From Marchantia polymorpha subsp. ruderalis (Eukaryota > Streptophyta > Marchantiopsida > Marchantiales > Marchantiaceae): a DNA stretch of 64,000 nt. The DNA lies in assembly GCA_037833965.1 (NCBI GenBank), contig AP031352.1, positions 19,882,501 to 19,946,500 on the forward strand. Direction: 5' to 3'. The number at the start of each line of letters is the position of its first letter. Position 1 is the stretch's first letter. Made by a program: the position numbers and the translations under genes. The notes under the pieces were generated by a model. That model was not told the origin of the DNA. It saw only the letters and a program-made list of their open reading frames with translations, and did no database searches. Shown piece by piece: positions 10,762 through 21,616 of the stretch.

Positions 10762-12769
10762 GTCTGGCCGGTGGGTCCTTTTGGGTGCGGATCGCTTCCT
10801 TCAACAAGTTCGTTACCTCGTTGCTGATATCCGGGGCATAGTCCCGTTTCAGCAAGCGTACTGGCTCATCCTCGACCGCTGTCTGGGGGCGCACTGCTGG
10901 TGCTTCTTGCGTAACCGAAGACTTTCGTGCAGGTCGCAAGTCGGACTTGCTGGATGCCTTCTCCTTCCCTTTTCCCGTCCGGTCGTCGGCTCTCCGTTCG
11001 TGCTTGCGAGTGTCGCGCTCTTGTTCCTTCGATTTCTTGGAACTACGAGTTTCGACTCGTGCGCACATAACCTCTTCCGCCGGCCATTCTTCGTCTTCGT
11101 CATTTCTGTCCGAACCTACTTCGACCTGGTTCACTTGGACGTCCTCCTTGGCAGGAGTGGTCACAAATCGTACTGAGGGCCGAGGAACTGGTGGCTGATC
11201 GCACTGTGGCGCAGTATGCCCGGACTTCTTGCAGTTACTACATGTCGGGACATAATCGTTTCTCCTTTTGGGATGGGGGCACTGAGGTGAGAAGTGTCCA
11301 ACTTCCCCACAATTATAACAAGCTCGCGGTGGCGGTGGGTCAAACGTCCCTGGAGGTGCTCTTCGCCTCACGGGTACCGTAGTGGCCCGATCTACCGGAT
11401 GATACCGTGGAACCTGCATTGCTGAAACTGCAGTAGGGGCGGGGACCGACTGGACGGTGTAGGCTGTCTCTTCGCTAGCCTCTCCATAGTACTAGGGGTG
11501 TTCTCCATAGTACGGTTGTGCCCACTCCACTGCGTTGACTGGATATGACGGACGGGTGGTAAGACACTCGGTGTTCGCATGTCCCACCGCCCCGCACGTA
11601 GTGCACCACAAGTTCGCTCGCACTCTCCCGGGTGATTTTCGGCGATCATGGCCGCCTACCACTTGAACTTTGAGGTCGGCGAAGTCCTTCACAAGGGTCT
11701 CCATCTTCGAGGCTATGTCTCCCGGCGCTCTGTCCGTAGTCATTCGTCGGGGGCCCTTCTTCTTCGCTGCCCCATGTTTCTTTCTCTTCTTCTCTTCCTC
11801 CGACGATGAGGTTTCCTCTTCTTCGGTTGAGGAACGGTTCTCGTCCGAGGACGGTTCTTCCGATGACGGAGTTGCACCTCTGCGTCGTCTTCGCCCTTCC
11901 TTCGGTTTTCGCTCCTTTGACTCCCGTCTCTCTCTCCCTCTTCGGTTGAGAGTGGAAGTTTCGAAGGCTTCGGCCGATGCAATCACATCCTCAATAGTAT
12001 CGCACTTGCTGCGTCGGCAAAAAGTCTCCATCTCCCGAGTTAAGCCGGTCACGTACCAATCCACAGCTTGCTGTACCGAGAAAGGGGACCCTGGTCCTGT
12101 TTTCGGTATTCTGTCAAGGAGGTCCAGAAATCTCTCAGTGTAGTCACGCAGACTCTCCTTTTTCTCTCGCTGCAGGTTACGCAACTTTGTCAATACCCGA
12201 CTGTCGTAGCCGAGCTCGCGGAAGCGTCGAAGGAACTTCTCCTTCAGCTGAGCCCATGTTGTCAACCCAGTCGGATCGATGCTCTCGTGATTGTACCAAC
12301 TTCTTGCTTTCTTCCGCAAAAGACTTGGAAAGATCCTTAGTCGGTCTTCGTCGGCGATCTCGCGATTAGCAATGGACACCGATTCGAACAACTTGATGTA
12401 TGAATCTGCATCGTCGTCATCCCCACTCCCTTTATACTTTGGGTAGGAATGTTTAGTAATCGGCTGAGGTAGCCGCACATTGGCTTGTCCGTCCGCCATC
12501 GGTGTGTCTGTCGACGGTTCTCGGGCGGTCGGTTCTAAATCACGAGGGGGGTCCGTGCAAGGAATATCTAGTAGAACTGTAAGCACCAAGTTTGGTTCCG
12601 GGTCACTGGGGGTAGGTTCCCCAAGAATGTCGGCCGAACTAGGCTTAGGTACTCTTTTTGGTGTTTTCTTGTTTTGACGCCGTGTCTCTTCCACGGCCTT
12701 CTCTGAATCTCGTCGGAACCTGCGGGCAGCTCTCGCACTTAGGTTGCTCCCACTAGCTCCAGTCGACAT
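10670..12769 (-). pseudogene. gag: gag of F1 element B
   Basis: Gag frame from ATG 12769 (MSTGASGSNLSARAARRF). A basic N-terminus is followed by the gag core (ARSWYNHESIDPTGLTTWAQ, KFLRRFRELGYDSRVL), an acidic/Ser-rich linker, a degenerate knuckle CTTCGAVGHANTEC and two CCHC knuckles (CYNCGEVGHFSPQC, CSNCKKSGHTAPQC). The frame is open except for a TAG at 11492-11494. It runs to 10670, overlapping the pol frame. Start choice: the ATG lies 46 bases past the primer site, and F2 gag starts at the same relative place. Confidence 0.85.
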
Positions 12770-12814
12770 TCACCGAGCATGGCTGCTCATAAAAACCCCG
12801 GTGTTGACGCAACT

Positions 12815-12833
12815 GTCCCCGGCAGCGGCGCCA
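12815..12833 (-). other. Primer-binding site (F1 element B)
   Basis: The minus strand reads TGGCGCCGCTGCCGGGGAC, 22 bases after the LTR end at 12856. Same tRNA-Asp type as the F2 site. Confidence 0.8.
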
Positions 12834-13864
12834 AAAAGAAGTGGTCGGCTTCTTATGTAATAACCCACTAAAGGCTAAAACTGCAATATAGTGGTAGAAA
12901 GGTCGAACCCACAGGGACAGAGGAACACACAGGGTACAAAGTGTCACGTTTAACAGACTATTGAGGAGTTTGAATTCTCAAGCGACTGTCACTCCCAGAA
13001 ATACTGCAAGTGTCCACTCGGAGCGCACTCGGAGGTCGCACAGTGCAGCGTAACACACACACACACACACCTGAAACTACAGAAACACAACCCAGAGATC
13101 CGTTAGGACCTCTACTCAAGATTTCAGGGGAAAGGTCTCTCAAGAGTACACTCAGCGAAGCTGCGGGTAGTGACTCCCAACTCCGGCTTTTACAACACTT
13201 CCACTAGCTTGCTGCTAGTGTAGGAAACCCGGGTTGGACTGCCTACTTCGGATCGAAGTCACTCATACGCGGTGAACAACACTCTCAACTCACAAAACAC
13301 GCAGAGAACACAGGTCCGCACTGAAGGACTCACTGAGAAACGCTCCAGTAACACAATAACAGTCTATTGAGGAGTTTGAATTCTCAGGCACTTGTCATTC
13401 CCAGAAATACTACAGGGGCTACCCTCAAGACACCTGCTACAGCGTAACCTGAATTTACAACCAAGGCTTACACGAAGTAACAAAACTTCACTTTGGCATT
13501 AAGGGGAAAAATCCCAAAGGAGTACAATCAGAAACTGACACTCGAAGGTGTAAGGGCGAAACTATTCAAGTATCTAACTAGTCACTGGCTCTGAGCATCG
13601 GCAATCATCCGCAGGTGTAGATCCGAACTACTCAAGTCTCTAACCAATGTACTAGCTCTGAACATTCGGCCGAAGGCCTTCACCTACAAAACGCGGAACG
13701 CTAAGTTGTAACTCCTCGTGCGTGGTGACAGAACTCAAGGACACAAACACGCAGAGGAAATGGGTTCCTGATCTGCACTTCTGAGTTTGGGAAAGAACCC
13801 CAGGCAAAACGCCTGGAACTATTTTATACCTTCTAAGTCCTAACTAGAACTACACTGCACTACG

Positions 13865-16800
13865 CTACACGCCTGCACGGAACCACGCTACACTACACTC
13901 CGCGGAACCTGTGCTACGTCTCCTGCGCGACGGACTGCCGCGCACTAACTCCCTACCCTGCCAGTCTTCCGCTCGACTGCGCAGTCCCAACCGCTGCAAC
14001 GCCGTGGACACCTCCACTTCGAGGGTGGACATGGTATCCCGCGCCTTCGACAGAAAAGCTTCGAGCTTCTTCGCTACCTTCCGCCGACTCCTGCTGTCGC
14101 CTGTCAACAACCCGGCTGCGCGAAGTTCAAACTCACGTAGTGTGAGTTTCTCCTGCGCCGCCACTTCCCAGTGGGCGTAGCCCTTGAGACAGTGGGCGAT
14201 ACGCCTCGTCGTCTCCTCCTTCGTGCGATCTGCCTCTCGCCTGCGATCCTCTTCAATTACCACTAATTGCGATTCGGCCTCAGCACGCTGCGCTCTCACT
14301 TCGCCACACTCTGACTGTAGTCTGCGGATTAAATCCTCATCTGCCTGCCGTGCGAGCTGACACTCCGCCAACAACCGCGTCTGTCGCACGAGCTCTTCTG
14401 ACAGAATCTGATTCTGAGTTTTCTCAGACATCAATTCCTGCGTGGTCTGCAGCACATCCCTGCTGAGCTCTTCCACTCTATCCTTCCGCATCCTGTCGAG
14501 GGCGTGCGCTTTCTTCTCAAGGTTGTACTGCACCCATAAACAGGCATGCCTCTCCTTCAATTCCCTCAACTCCTGGTCCACCCTAGCTAGTAGCTTGCTG
14601 GTGTGGACTTTAGTGCGAGTCTGCATGCGCACTAATTCGATGTAAGATTACGGCTGAAGTGGATCGGCGTATTTATCGATTTTGCGATCCAAGTACCTCA
14701 GCAACGGAATCACCTGCTCAGAGAGCGCCGCCGCCGGCGCTCCAACAATCTCCTCCTCCTCCTCCTCGGTATCCCCCGCACCCGACATTTCTTTGGTGGA
14801 GCCTACGTCGTCATCATCCGAGTGGAGAATTTCAGTCGCCATTGATTGCGTCGGCGACTGATCCGAGTGGGGCTGCACGTCGTCGACGTGTGCTGCCTGC
14901 GAAGGCATCGTTGCAGCCTCGCTGCTCTTTGCCAAAATGTCTAAGGCGGTGGGCGAATGTGCCCGTGCTACATCCCCGTCGCCCGCTTGTCGGTCTTCTA
15001 CCGCATCCTCTCTGCCGCCGACGTCCGCCGCCGAAGGCGATCGAGCGGAGGGTGGCTGCGCGGGGTTTGATTGCGCATCGCGCACCGAAATTTCATCCCG
15101 CGGACAGTCACTCCGCTCCATCGTCCGTTGCTGCTCCCTCGATCGGTCCGCGGGGGCTGTGCTTGGCCTGTGCGCAGGCGCAAATGCCGGCGCCTTGTCC
15201 GCCGCAGGCGCAGTGCCGCGGACGTCCATCGCCAAAGGCGACATGGCCGGGGGCCGCTCGCCCGATGTCCCTTGGCCCTACCGCCGAAGGCGCATCTACC
15301 AGCGGATTACCCGCCGATGGTGCGGCCTCCGCACGCTCCCTGCTCGCATCTCCTCGGCTCGAAGGCCCTGGCGCCGAAGGCGCAAATCGCGGCGCGTTGT
15401 GCGCCGGAGGGTCTGGCCCCGAAGGCCGGTGTCTCGTAGGCGGATCTTCCGCCGGCTCCTTCCCCTTCCTACGTTGGAATGGGGGTGATTCCTGCCTGTG
15501 CACAGGCGGCACGTGTGGAGGTGACCTGCGCACAGGCGGACTGCTTCTTCCCACGCGTAGGCGGAAGTCCACGTCCGCTTGTGGTCGTCTGTCCGCGGAG
15601 GCTCGTCCGTGCGCAGGCGGAACACCTGTCCGCAACGCACGTGGTAACTCCGGAGGCCCTTGGCCCGTAGGCGGCCTCTCGTCCGTCGAGGGTGCAGCGT
15701 GGTCCGTTGCTCCTGCGGACGTCCGCGCTCCCTCGTTCTTCTCTGGCGACGCACTTCCTTTCTCTGTGGCAATCGTTGCCGTATCCGCGCTGTTGGCTGG
15801 TGACACCAGCCTGCGCGCCTTCTGCTTCGGCTGGCTGTACGATTCGTACAACAGCCGCGGTCGAATGGGAGTAGAGGGTTCTTGATGCTGCTCTTCTTCG
15901 GACTCCTCTCTCCATCGCCGCTTCCGCGGCGCCCGTGCTGCAGGAGTATTCCTCCCTTCGTCCCTCCTCCTCGACGGAGTAGAAGTCGGTGACTCCTCTG
16001 CATCAGTGTCGACCGCATTCTCCCGCACATACCTCCCGGGATGGTCGAAGGACAACGGCGAAAAACGCGCAAGCTCCGCCGCTGTCAAACAATTCCGCTG
16101 TCGATAAAAATTGATGAGGAAAGGAGAGAGATGGTTTAGAGTTCCCCCCTTCTCCTCAAAAGCGTGCTGTCGCATCGCCCTGTGCAGGATGCTCGCCCAG
16201 TGAATTGGAGTTCCCTCGATGATGCACTCCACAAAAGAGACCTGCCACAATGTGATGTAGCAGGCGCGGTGTGGCTGCAGTAATTGCAGCAGCGCCGCGG
16301 ACAAAGTCCGGCGGAATCGATCCTTGTAATCGCGGGTCCTGTACCCATTCTTGGTAGACCTCCCCTTCTTGAATAGCTCCACGAATTGTGCCTCTTCCTG
16401 CTTGGTCACCTTGACGCTCTCACTATCGAAGAGGAGGTGCCTTGGCATGCCGGCACATCTCCCCAATGCCTGCGCCCAATCTTGGACCGTCCACCGATCA
16501 ACATGCGGACGCAATCCGCGCGAAGGTGGTCCCTGTGGCTCTAGCCACTCGTGCACCATATCCGCACAGATGTAGTTCCATCCCCATAGCAAGAAATCGA
16601 GCTTTCTTGCTATCAGGCGCTCCTCGAAAGCGCGCAGCCCATTCTGTGGTAGACGGAGCGGCATCATCCGCAATCGGCCCGGTCTCGTCATTGCGTTCTT
16701 GGAGTTCGCCTGCTCGCCCATTCTACTTCCGCTCCGCTCGAGCTCCTTTCTTCCTCGGCAAACTCTAATCGCCCTCAATTCCAAATCACGCGCACTCACT

Positions 16801-16943
16801 TCTCCCTCAATCACCAAGAAATCCTCTGCGCGGCGATGTCGAGAATGCTTAGCAGCCCGCAGATGGACGCGCGCAGCTCGCACTAGAGAATGGAATCGTG
16901 ACTTCAAGAATGGGACGCTCTCCGCCTCCCGGTCGAAGGTCAT
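13865..16943 (-). pseudogene. LTR-ORF, F1 copy B (broken)
   Basis: This is the longest surviving frame of this protein: 611 codons from ATG 16943 before a frameshift near 15240-15290 moves it out of phase. The correct frame resumes at 15244-14648 with the SPTALDILA motif and the ALSEQVIPLLRYLDRK segment. A TAA replaces Gly next to 14648. The coiled-coil part follows (14632-13865) and ends in AWFRAGV. The N-terminal 300 residues hold the conserved domain, including LLWGWNYICADMV, DRWTVQDWAQALGRCAG, NHLSPFLINFYRQ and CLTAAELARF. No enzyme motif was recognised. Position and charge layout suggest a structural or nucleic-acid-binding protein, which is inference. Confidence 0.75.
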
Positions 16944-17287
16944 GGTCGGCTCTTGCTCGTGAAGGACGACTCAATTGATGGCCGCGCCGGCTCTACGCTG
17001 AAACGGTCTCCGCTCTCACGCGCGGCTTCACGCTCCGCCGTCGCCGATTAAACTCTCACGCTCGAATTGGCGAATTTGAACTCCGCGAGCGTACTACGCC
17101 GCGGACATGGGTGCGCAGCGCCGAAGGCGGATTTTCCGCCTTGCGCGGTACACTCGTTCGTACCGCTCCTCAGCCAATCCTCTTCTGCCTCGGCGCGCGT
17201 GGCGAGCATGTCGGACAAAAGTTCAACTCCCGCCTTCGCACAGGCGGACTCTTCGGCGGATTCTCCGCCGGTGCGGAACTTCACCCT

Positions 17288-17630
17288 CCTGTGCACAGGC
17301 GCTCGCCTGTGCGCAGGCGAAGTCCGTCCGCGTCGATGTGCTGGCGCGGAAGGCGTTGACCGCGGTCAACCTCCTCCGTCCAGACTGTCCGTTCCTTGCC
17401 TCTCCGTCGGCGCTCTCGTCGCCGCAACTCCGTCCGTCCAAGAACGCATCCATCCGTCCCGTCCGTATGGTCCGTACTGTCCGTACGGATTTTACTATTC
17501 TGGCGGCTCCTTGCTCGTCCGCGGCGTTGCGCTGGCGCAGAAGGCGCCGTACAATTTCTACCTCACAAGGCGCATTTGTAGGGCCCAAGGCGGATTTCCC
17601 GCCAACGCCGAAGCGCCTGTGCACAGGCGC
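17288..17630. repeat. Perfect short palindromes in the F1 leader
   Basis: Examples are CCTGTGCACAGG (17288-17299), CGCCTGTGCGCAGGCG (17304-17319, near-perfect) and the 18-bp perfect GCGCCTGTGCACAGGCGC (17613-17630). Relatives lie in every F1 copy, both in the leader and within the LTR-ORF (e.g. 1911-1924 GCCTACGCGTAGGC). Confidence 0.8.
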
Positions 17631-20600
17631 ACGCCTGTGCGTAGGCGAACTTCGCGCCTACCTCAATCCCTATTTTGCCTGTGCGCAGGCGAACTTCCTT
17701 CGTCCGCGCATAGGACAAAACTTCTCCGCCTGTGCACAGGCGAAGAGCTGAGTATCTTACAACCTTCATAACTCCCGAAGTCCTTATCCGTTGTGGGCGT
17801 TCTTGGGCTCGTTGGAATCAGTGCGTCGAGCTCTTTCCAACGAGACCCTAACTAAGTCAAGGCGTCCGGGGGTTGACCTAAATATGAAGGATTTCCCTAC
17901 AGCTCCGAAGGCGGGTTTTGCGCCTTGCGCCGTAGGGATCCTAACTGCAGAGCTCGCAGGGAGGGTGGTGCCCTTCCTTACCGCTGCAGCCAACTCCTAG
18001 ATTCTACGAGGTCCCTCGAGAATCTCTGCGATCTTCCGAATTCACTCTGTTTTGATGCACCGAAGGCTATTTACATTGCTGCGAGGGTACAGTTTTCCAA
18101 AAATGTTTTAATTTCCTCAAAATTACCAAAAGTGGGGTACCACACACACACACACACCACAACAGTCTATTGAAGAGTTTGAATTCTTAGGCACTTGTCA
18201 TTCCTAGAATTTCTACAGAGGTGTGCCATGAGGGTGTCTTCTGCAGCGTAAGCTGAATTGATAACCAAGGTTTACACGAAGTAACGAAACTTCACTTTGG
18301 CATTCAGGGGAAACGTCCTGTAGGAGTACAATCAGGATAAATCACTCGAAGGTGTAAGGGAGAACTGCTCAAGTATCTAACTCGCAACCGGCTCTGAGCA
18401 TCGGCAATCATCCGCGGGTGTAGATCCGCACTACTCAAGTCTCTAACCGGTATACTAGCTCTGAACATTCAGCCGAAGGCCTTCAGCTACAAAATGCGGT
18501 ACCTTCACTAAGCTGTAGCTCCTCTACGTGGTGCCAGGACTAAACGCACAAACACGCCGAGAAAGTGAGTTCCTGATCTGCACTTCCGAAACTGGAAGAA
18601 TCCCAAGGCAAAACCCCTTGAACTACTTTATACCCTCTAAGGTCCTAACTAACACTATGCTGCACTACCTGCTACTCTAAACGCATGCACGGAACCAAGC
18701 TACACTACTGCACTCTGCAGATCCGGTACTGCGCCTTCTGCGCGCCGGACTGCCGCGCACTATCTCCCTACCCTGCCAGTCTTCCGACCGGCTGCGCAAC
18801 CCCAGCCGCCAAAGGACCCCGGTCACTTCCGACTCCAAGTGCGCCATAGTATCGCGCACACCCGACAAGAAGGCCTCTAATTTCTTCGCCACTCGCCGCC
18901 GACTCCGACTGTCACCCTCCGTCAACGCCGCCGCCCGAAGCTCAAACTCCCTGAGCGTGATCTTCTCTTGTGCCGCCACTTCCCAGTGGGTGTATCCTCG
19001 GAGACAGTGGGTCACCCGCGCCACCAACTCTTCTCGCGTCCGATCCGCATCGCGCCGGCTGCTACCTTCCACCTCTGCCAGCTGCATCTCCGCATCCGCG
19101 CGCTGCGCCCTCAATTCCGCGCACTCGGATTGCAAGTTGCGCAACAACTCCTCATCCGCCTTGCGCATGCTTTGACCTTGCTCTAATGCGTGCGTTTGGC
19201 GCGCAAGCTCCTCTGCTAGAATGCGGTTTTGTCTCCGCTCTTCCTGCAATTCCAACTCAATCTTTGCCCGCATTAGCTCAACATACTCCTGGGCTTTCGT
19301 CGCCGCATCCTCCCGCTGTTGTTGCAGGGTTTGTTGTAGCCTCTTCGTGATCACCAGGTGCTGTTGGACGGCAGTATTCCTCATCTCCAACGTTTGGCAC
19401 CTAGTGGTCCAAATGGCCACCTTGTTCCTCGTCCTGTTCTTGACTAACTCCACATAAGACTGCGGTTTTCTGGGATTCGCGTACTTTGCTGCCTTGCGAT
19501 CCAAATATCGCAAGAGTGGCACTATCTGCTCGCACAGTACCCCTGTTGGCGTCCCGCGCACAGAGTCCGCTTCCTGTTCTTCCGAACTCGTCTCATCTTC
19601 TGTTTCGAGGATTTCAGTCGCCACAGAAGCTCTTGGCGACTCCCTGGAACTGTGGCGCGCGGCAGCTTTTGCCGCGACTGCCGCTCCACTCCCCGCTAAA
19701 ATATCCAAGGCAGTGGGGGATCCCACTGCCTGAGCCTCTGCTCCGGCTTGATCTCTTGTTCCCGAAGGGGTCGGCGCCGCGGTCACTCTTGTCGCCTCTG
19801 CACCGCCCACTTCTACTGCCTGCTCCTCCGGCGCGATCTGCGCAGAAGGTGTCTTCGCCGGAGGTGTGTCCGCCGAAGGTGCCCGCACAATGGTCGCCGG
19901 GTCTGTCCGCTTCGCAGTCGGCGAATCTGGCCGACTCTAAGTTGACCGACTCGCAGTCGGCCGACTAGCAGTTGTCCGACTGGCAGTCGGATCCACTCTG
20001 CATGCTTTTACTCCACTTGGTTGCTTTGCTGAAGGAGCTTCCTCAGAAGCGTCTTCTTCTGAAGACGACTCTCTGAGAGTTGTTGGCTCTGCAGCTAAAC
20101 TCTCTTCTGCTTCCGGCCTGCTGTCCGGTTCAACACGCTGTTCTCGCCGACCTGCAGTTGGCCGACCTTCAGTCGCCCGACTCGCAGTCGGCCGACTCTC
20201 AGTCGACCGACTCTTAGTTCGCCTGACTTCTTCCGAAGGCATCCGCGCCTTCTGCGCAGAGGGGTTCACCGACCTCCCCAGAACCTGCGCGATTATCTCC
20301 TCCTGCGTGGGCAGGACATTCCGCCGGACCGGAGTACGCCCGGTCTCCTCATTGCTAGTTGGCAACACCATCTTGCGTGCCCTCTGTTTCGGCCGGCTGT
20401 GAAGCTCGTGGGTTGGCCGACTCCGAGTCGGCGCAGCGGGAGCTTCCGGCTGCCTGTCTTCTGGTCTCTCATCCCATTTCCGCTTCCGCGGTGCTGTGAG
20501 CACAAAACTGTGCTCACATGTCTTTTTAACCTTATGAGAGTTAAAAGTTTAGATTTAAGCTCTTGCAAAGTTGTGCTTGGAGTTTTGTGGAAGTTTTGGT

Positions 20601-20879
20601 AAGATTAGGAGTTGGTGTAATAGCTAGTATGCAAAGGTGCTGAAGGGAGCCTTCGGTGCAAGGTCTTCGGCAAAGTGCCTTCGGTGAAGTTCCTTCGGGG
20701 AAAGGCCTTCGGCGAAACAGTGAAACCCTCATAACGTTTTCAATGTGTGACACCTTGACTCAATTAGTGTTTTGTTGGAAAGAGCTCGCGACGCTTGTTC
20801 CAACGAGACCAAGAACTCTTGAAACGGATAAGGCATCACTGAGTTGTGAGTGTCGGAAGTTACTAATGGGAAGGGTTGA

Positions 20880-21085
20880 GGCGAGTTCGGCTTCGGACGT
20901 CTTTGGCTCCGGACGTCTCCGGCTTCGGACGCCTTCGGCTCCGGACGTCTCCAGCTTCGGACGACTTCGCGACAACTGCGAGCAGGCCTTTGGCAATGCG
21001 AGGTCGGCGAACTCGGGGTCGGCGAACTCAGAGTCGGCTAACTCCGAATCGGCGAACTCGGGGTCGGCGAACTCCGAGCCGGTGA
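20880..21085. repeat. 15-bp tandem repeats (two tracts)
   Basis: Tract one (about 20880-20970) repeats a 15-bp unit GGCTTCGGACGTCTC with variants. Tract two (about 21004-21085) repeats GTCGGCGAACTCGGG with variants, about five units. Both lie inside the 1834-bp insertion. Confidence 0.75.
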
Positions 21086-21492
21086 ACATCGTGCAGGGGC
21101 CTTCGGCGATAACAGATAACAGGCCTTCGGCGGTGTGCCTTTGGCGAAGGGTAAAACCGGCATAACTTTCGCAATTCGTAACGGGTTGACTCAGTTTGGG
21201 TCCCGTTGGAAAGAGCTCGAACTGCTCGTTCCAACGAGCCCAAGAACTCTTGAAACGGAGCAAGGATCTGTGAGTTATGGGTGTCGGGAGTGACTGTTAT
21301 AGATAGGCAAAGGTGCGGTCGTGCGTCTTCGGCGGGTGGATGCCTTCGGCGGTGCGCGGAAGAAGATTCCCTCCGGCGGAGATCGGGTGGTCAGGAATGT
21401 AAAATGTACAGGTGTGGTGGCGGCGGCGGCGTGAAGTCGCGCAGGGGGAGCAGGCAGCTACCCATCACTACGAGTGGGGCATGCAGACGAAA

Positions 21493-21616
21493 GTGGCGTG
21501 TTCGGCCTTGGAGCTGAGACCTGGTGGCGTGTTCGGCCTTGGAGCTGAGACCTGGTGGCGTGTTCGGCCTTGGAGCTGAGACCTGGTGGTGTGTTCGGCC
21601 TTGGAGCGGAGAGTTG
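21493..21616. repeat. 31-bp tandem repeat, four units
   Basis: Units start at 21493, 21524, 21555 and 21586, with core GTGTTCGGCCTTGGAGC. The first three are identical over most of their length and the fourth is diverged. Inside the 1834-bp insertion. Confidence 0.85.

Larger units (their letters stand above)
7011..18144 (-). mobile_element. F1 gypsy element B, nested in the F2 LTR
   Basis: The order on the minus strand is 5' LTR (18144 to 12856), primer site, gag, protease, RT, RNase H, integrase, and then only the last ~68 bases of the 3' LTR (7078 to 7011). A deletion removed the polypurine tract and about 5.2 kb of 3' LTR. The element ends are TGTGGTACC and GGGTTATTACA. Both flanks are F2 LTR, joined at a CA microsatellite, with CACAC on each side compatible with a 5-bp target duplication but uninformative in a repeat. 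Confidence 0.8.
12856..18144 (-). repeat. Complete 5' LTR of F1 element B (5289 bp), containing an ORF
   Basis: On the minus strand it starts TGTGGTACC at 18144 and ends GGGTTATTACA at 12856, next to the primer site. Order: leader with many 12-18 bp palindromes (17100-17760), LTR-ORF (16943-13865), TATA box (about 13821-13830, inverted), then the U5-like tail. The left neighbour is the primer site and gag; the right neighbour is an interrupted F2 LTR. The LTR-ORF therefore lies inside the LTR and not between pol and a shorter LTR. Confidence 0.75.

Noticed and set aside
12856-13863. The LTR taken as only the ~500 or ~1000 bp next to the primer site
   Set aside because: The sequence upstream of that segment is always the LTR-ORF region, and the host boundary at 40650, the polypurine tracts and the nesting at 18144 place the LTR start about 4 kb farther out.
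17100-17760. Regularly repeated palindromes as a CRISPR array
   Set aside because: Repeats are irregularly spaced, self-palindromic and inside a plant retrotransposon LTR; there are no uniform spacers or cas genes.
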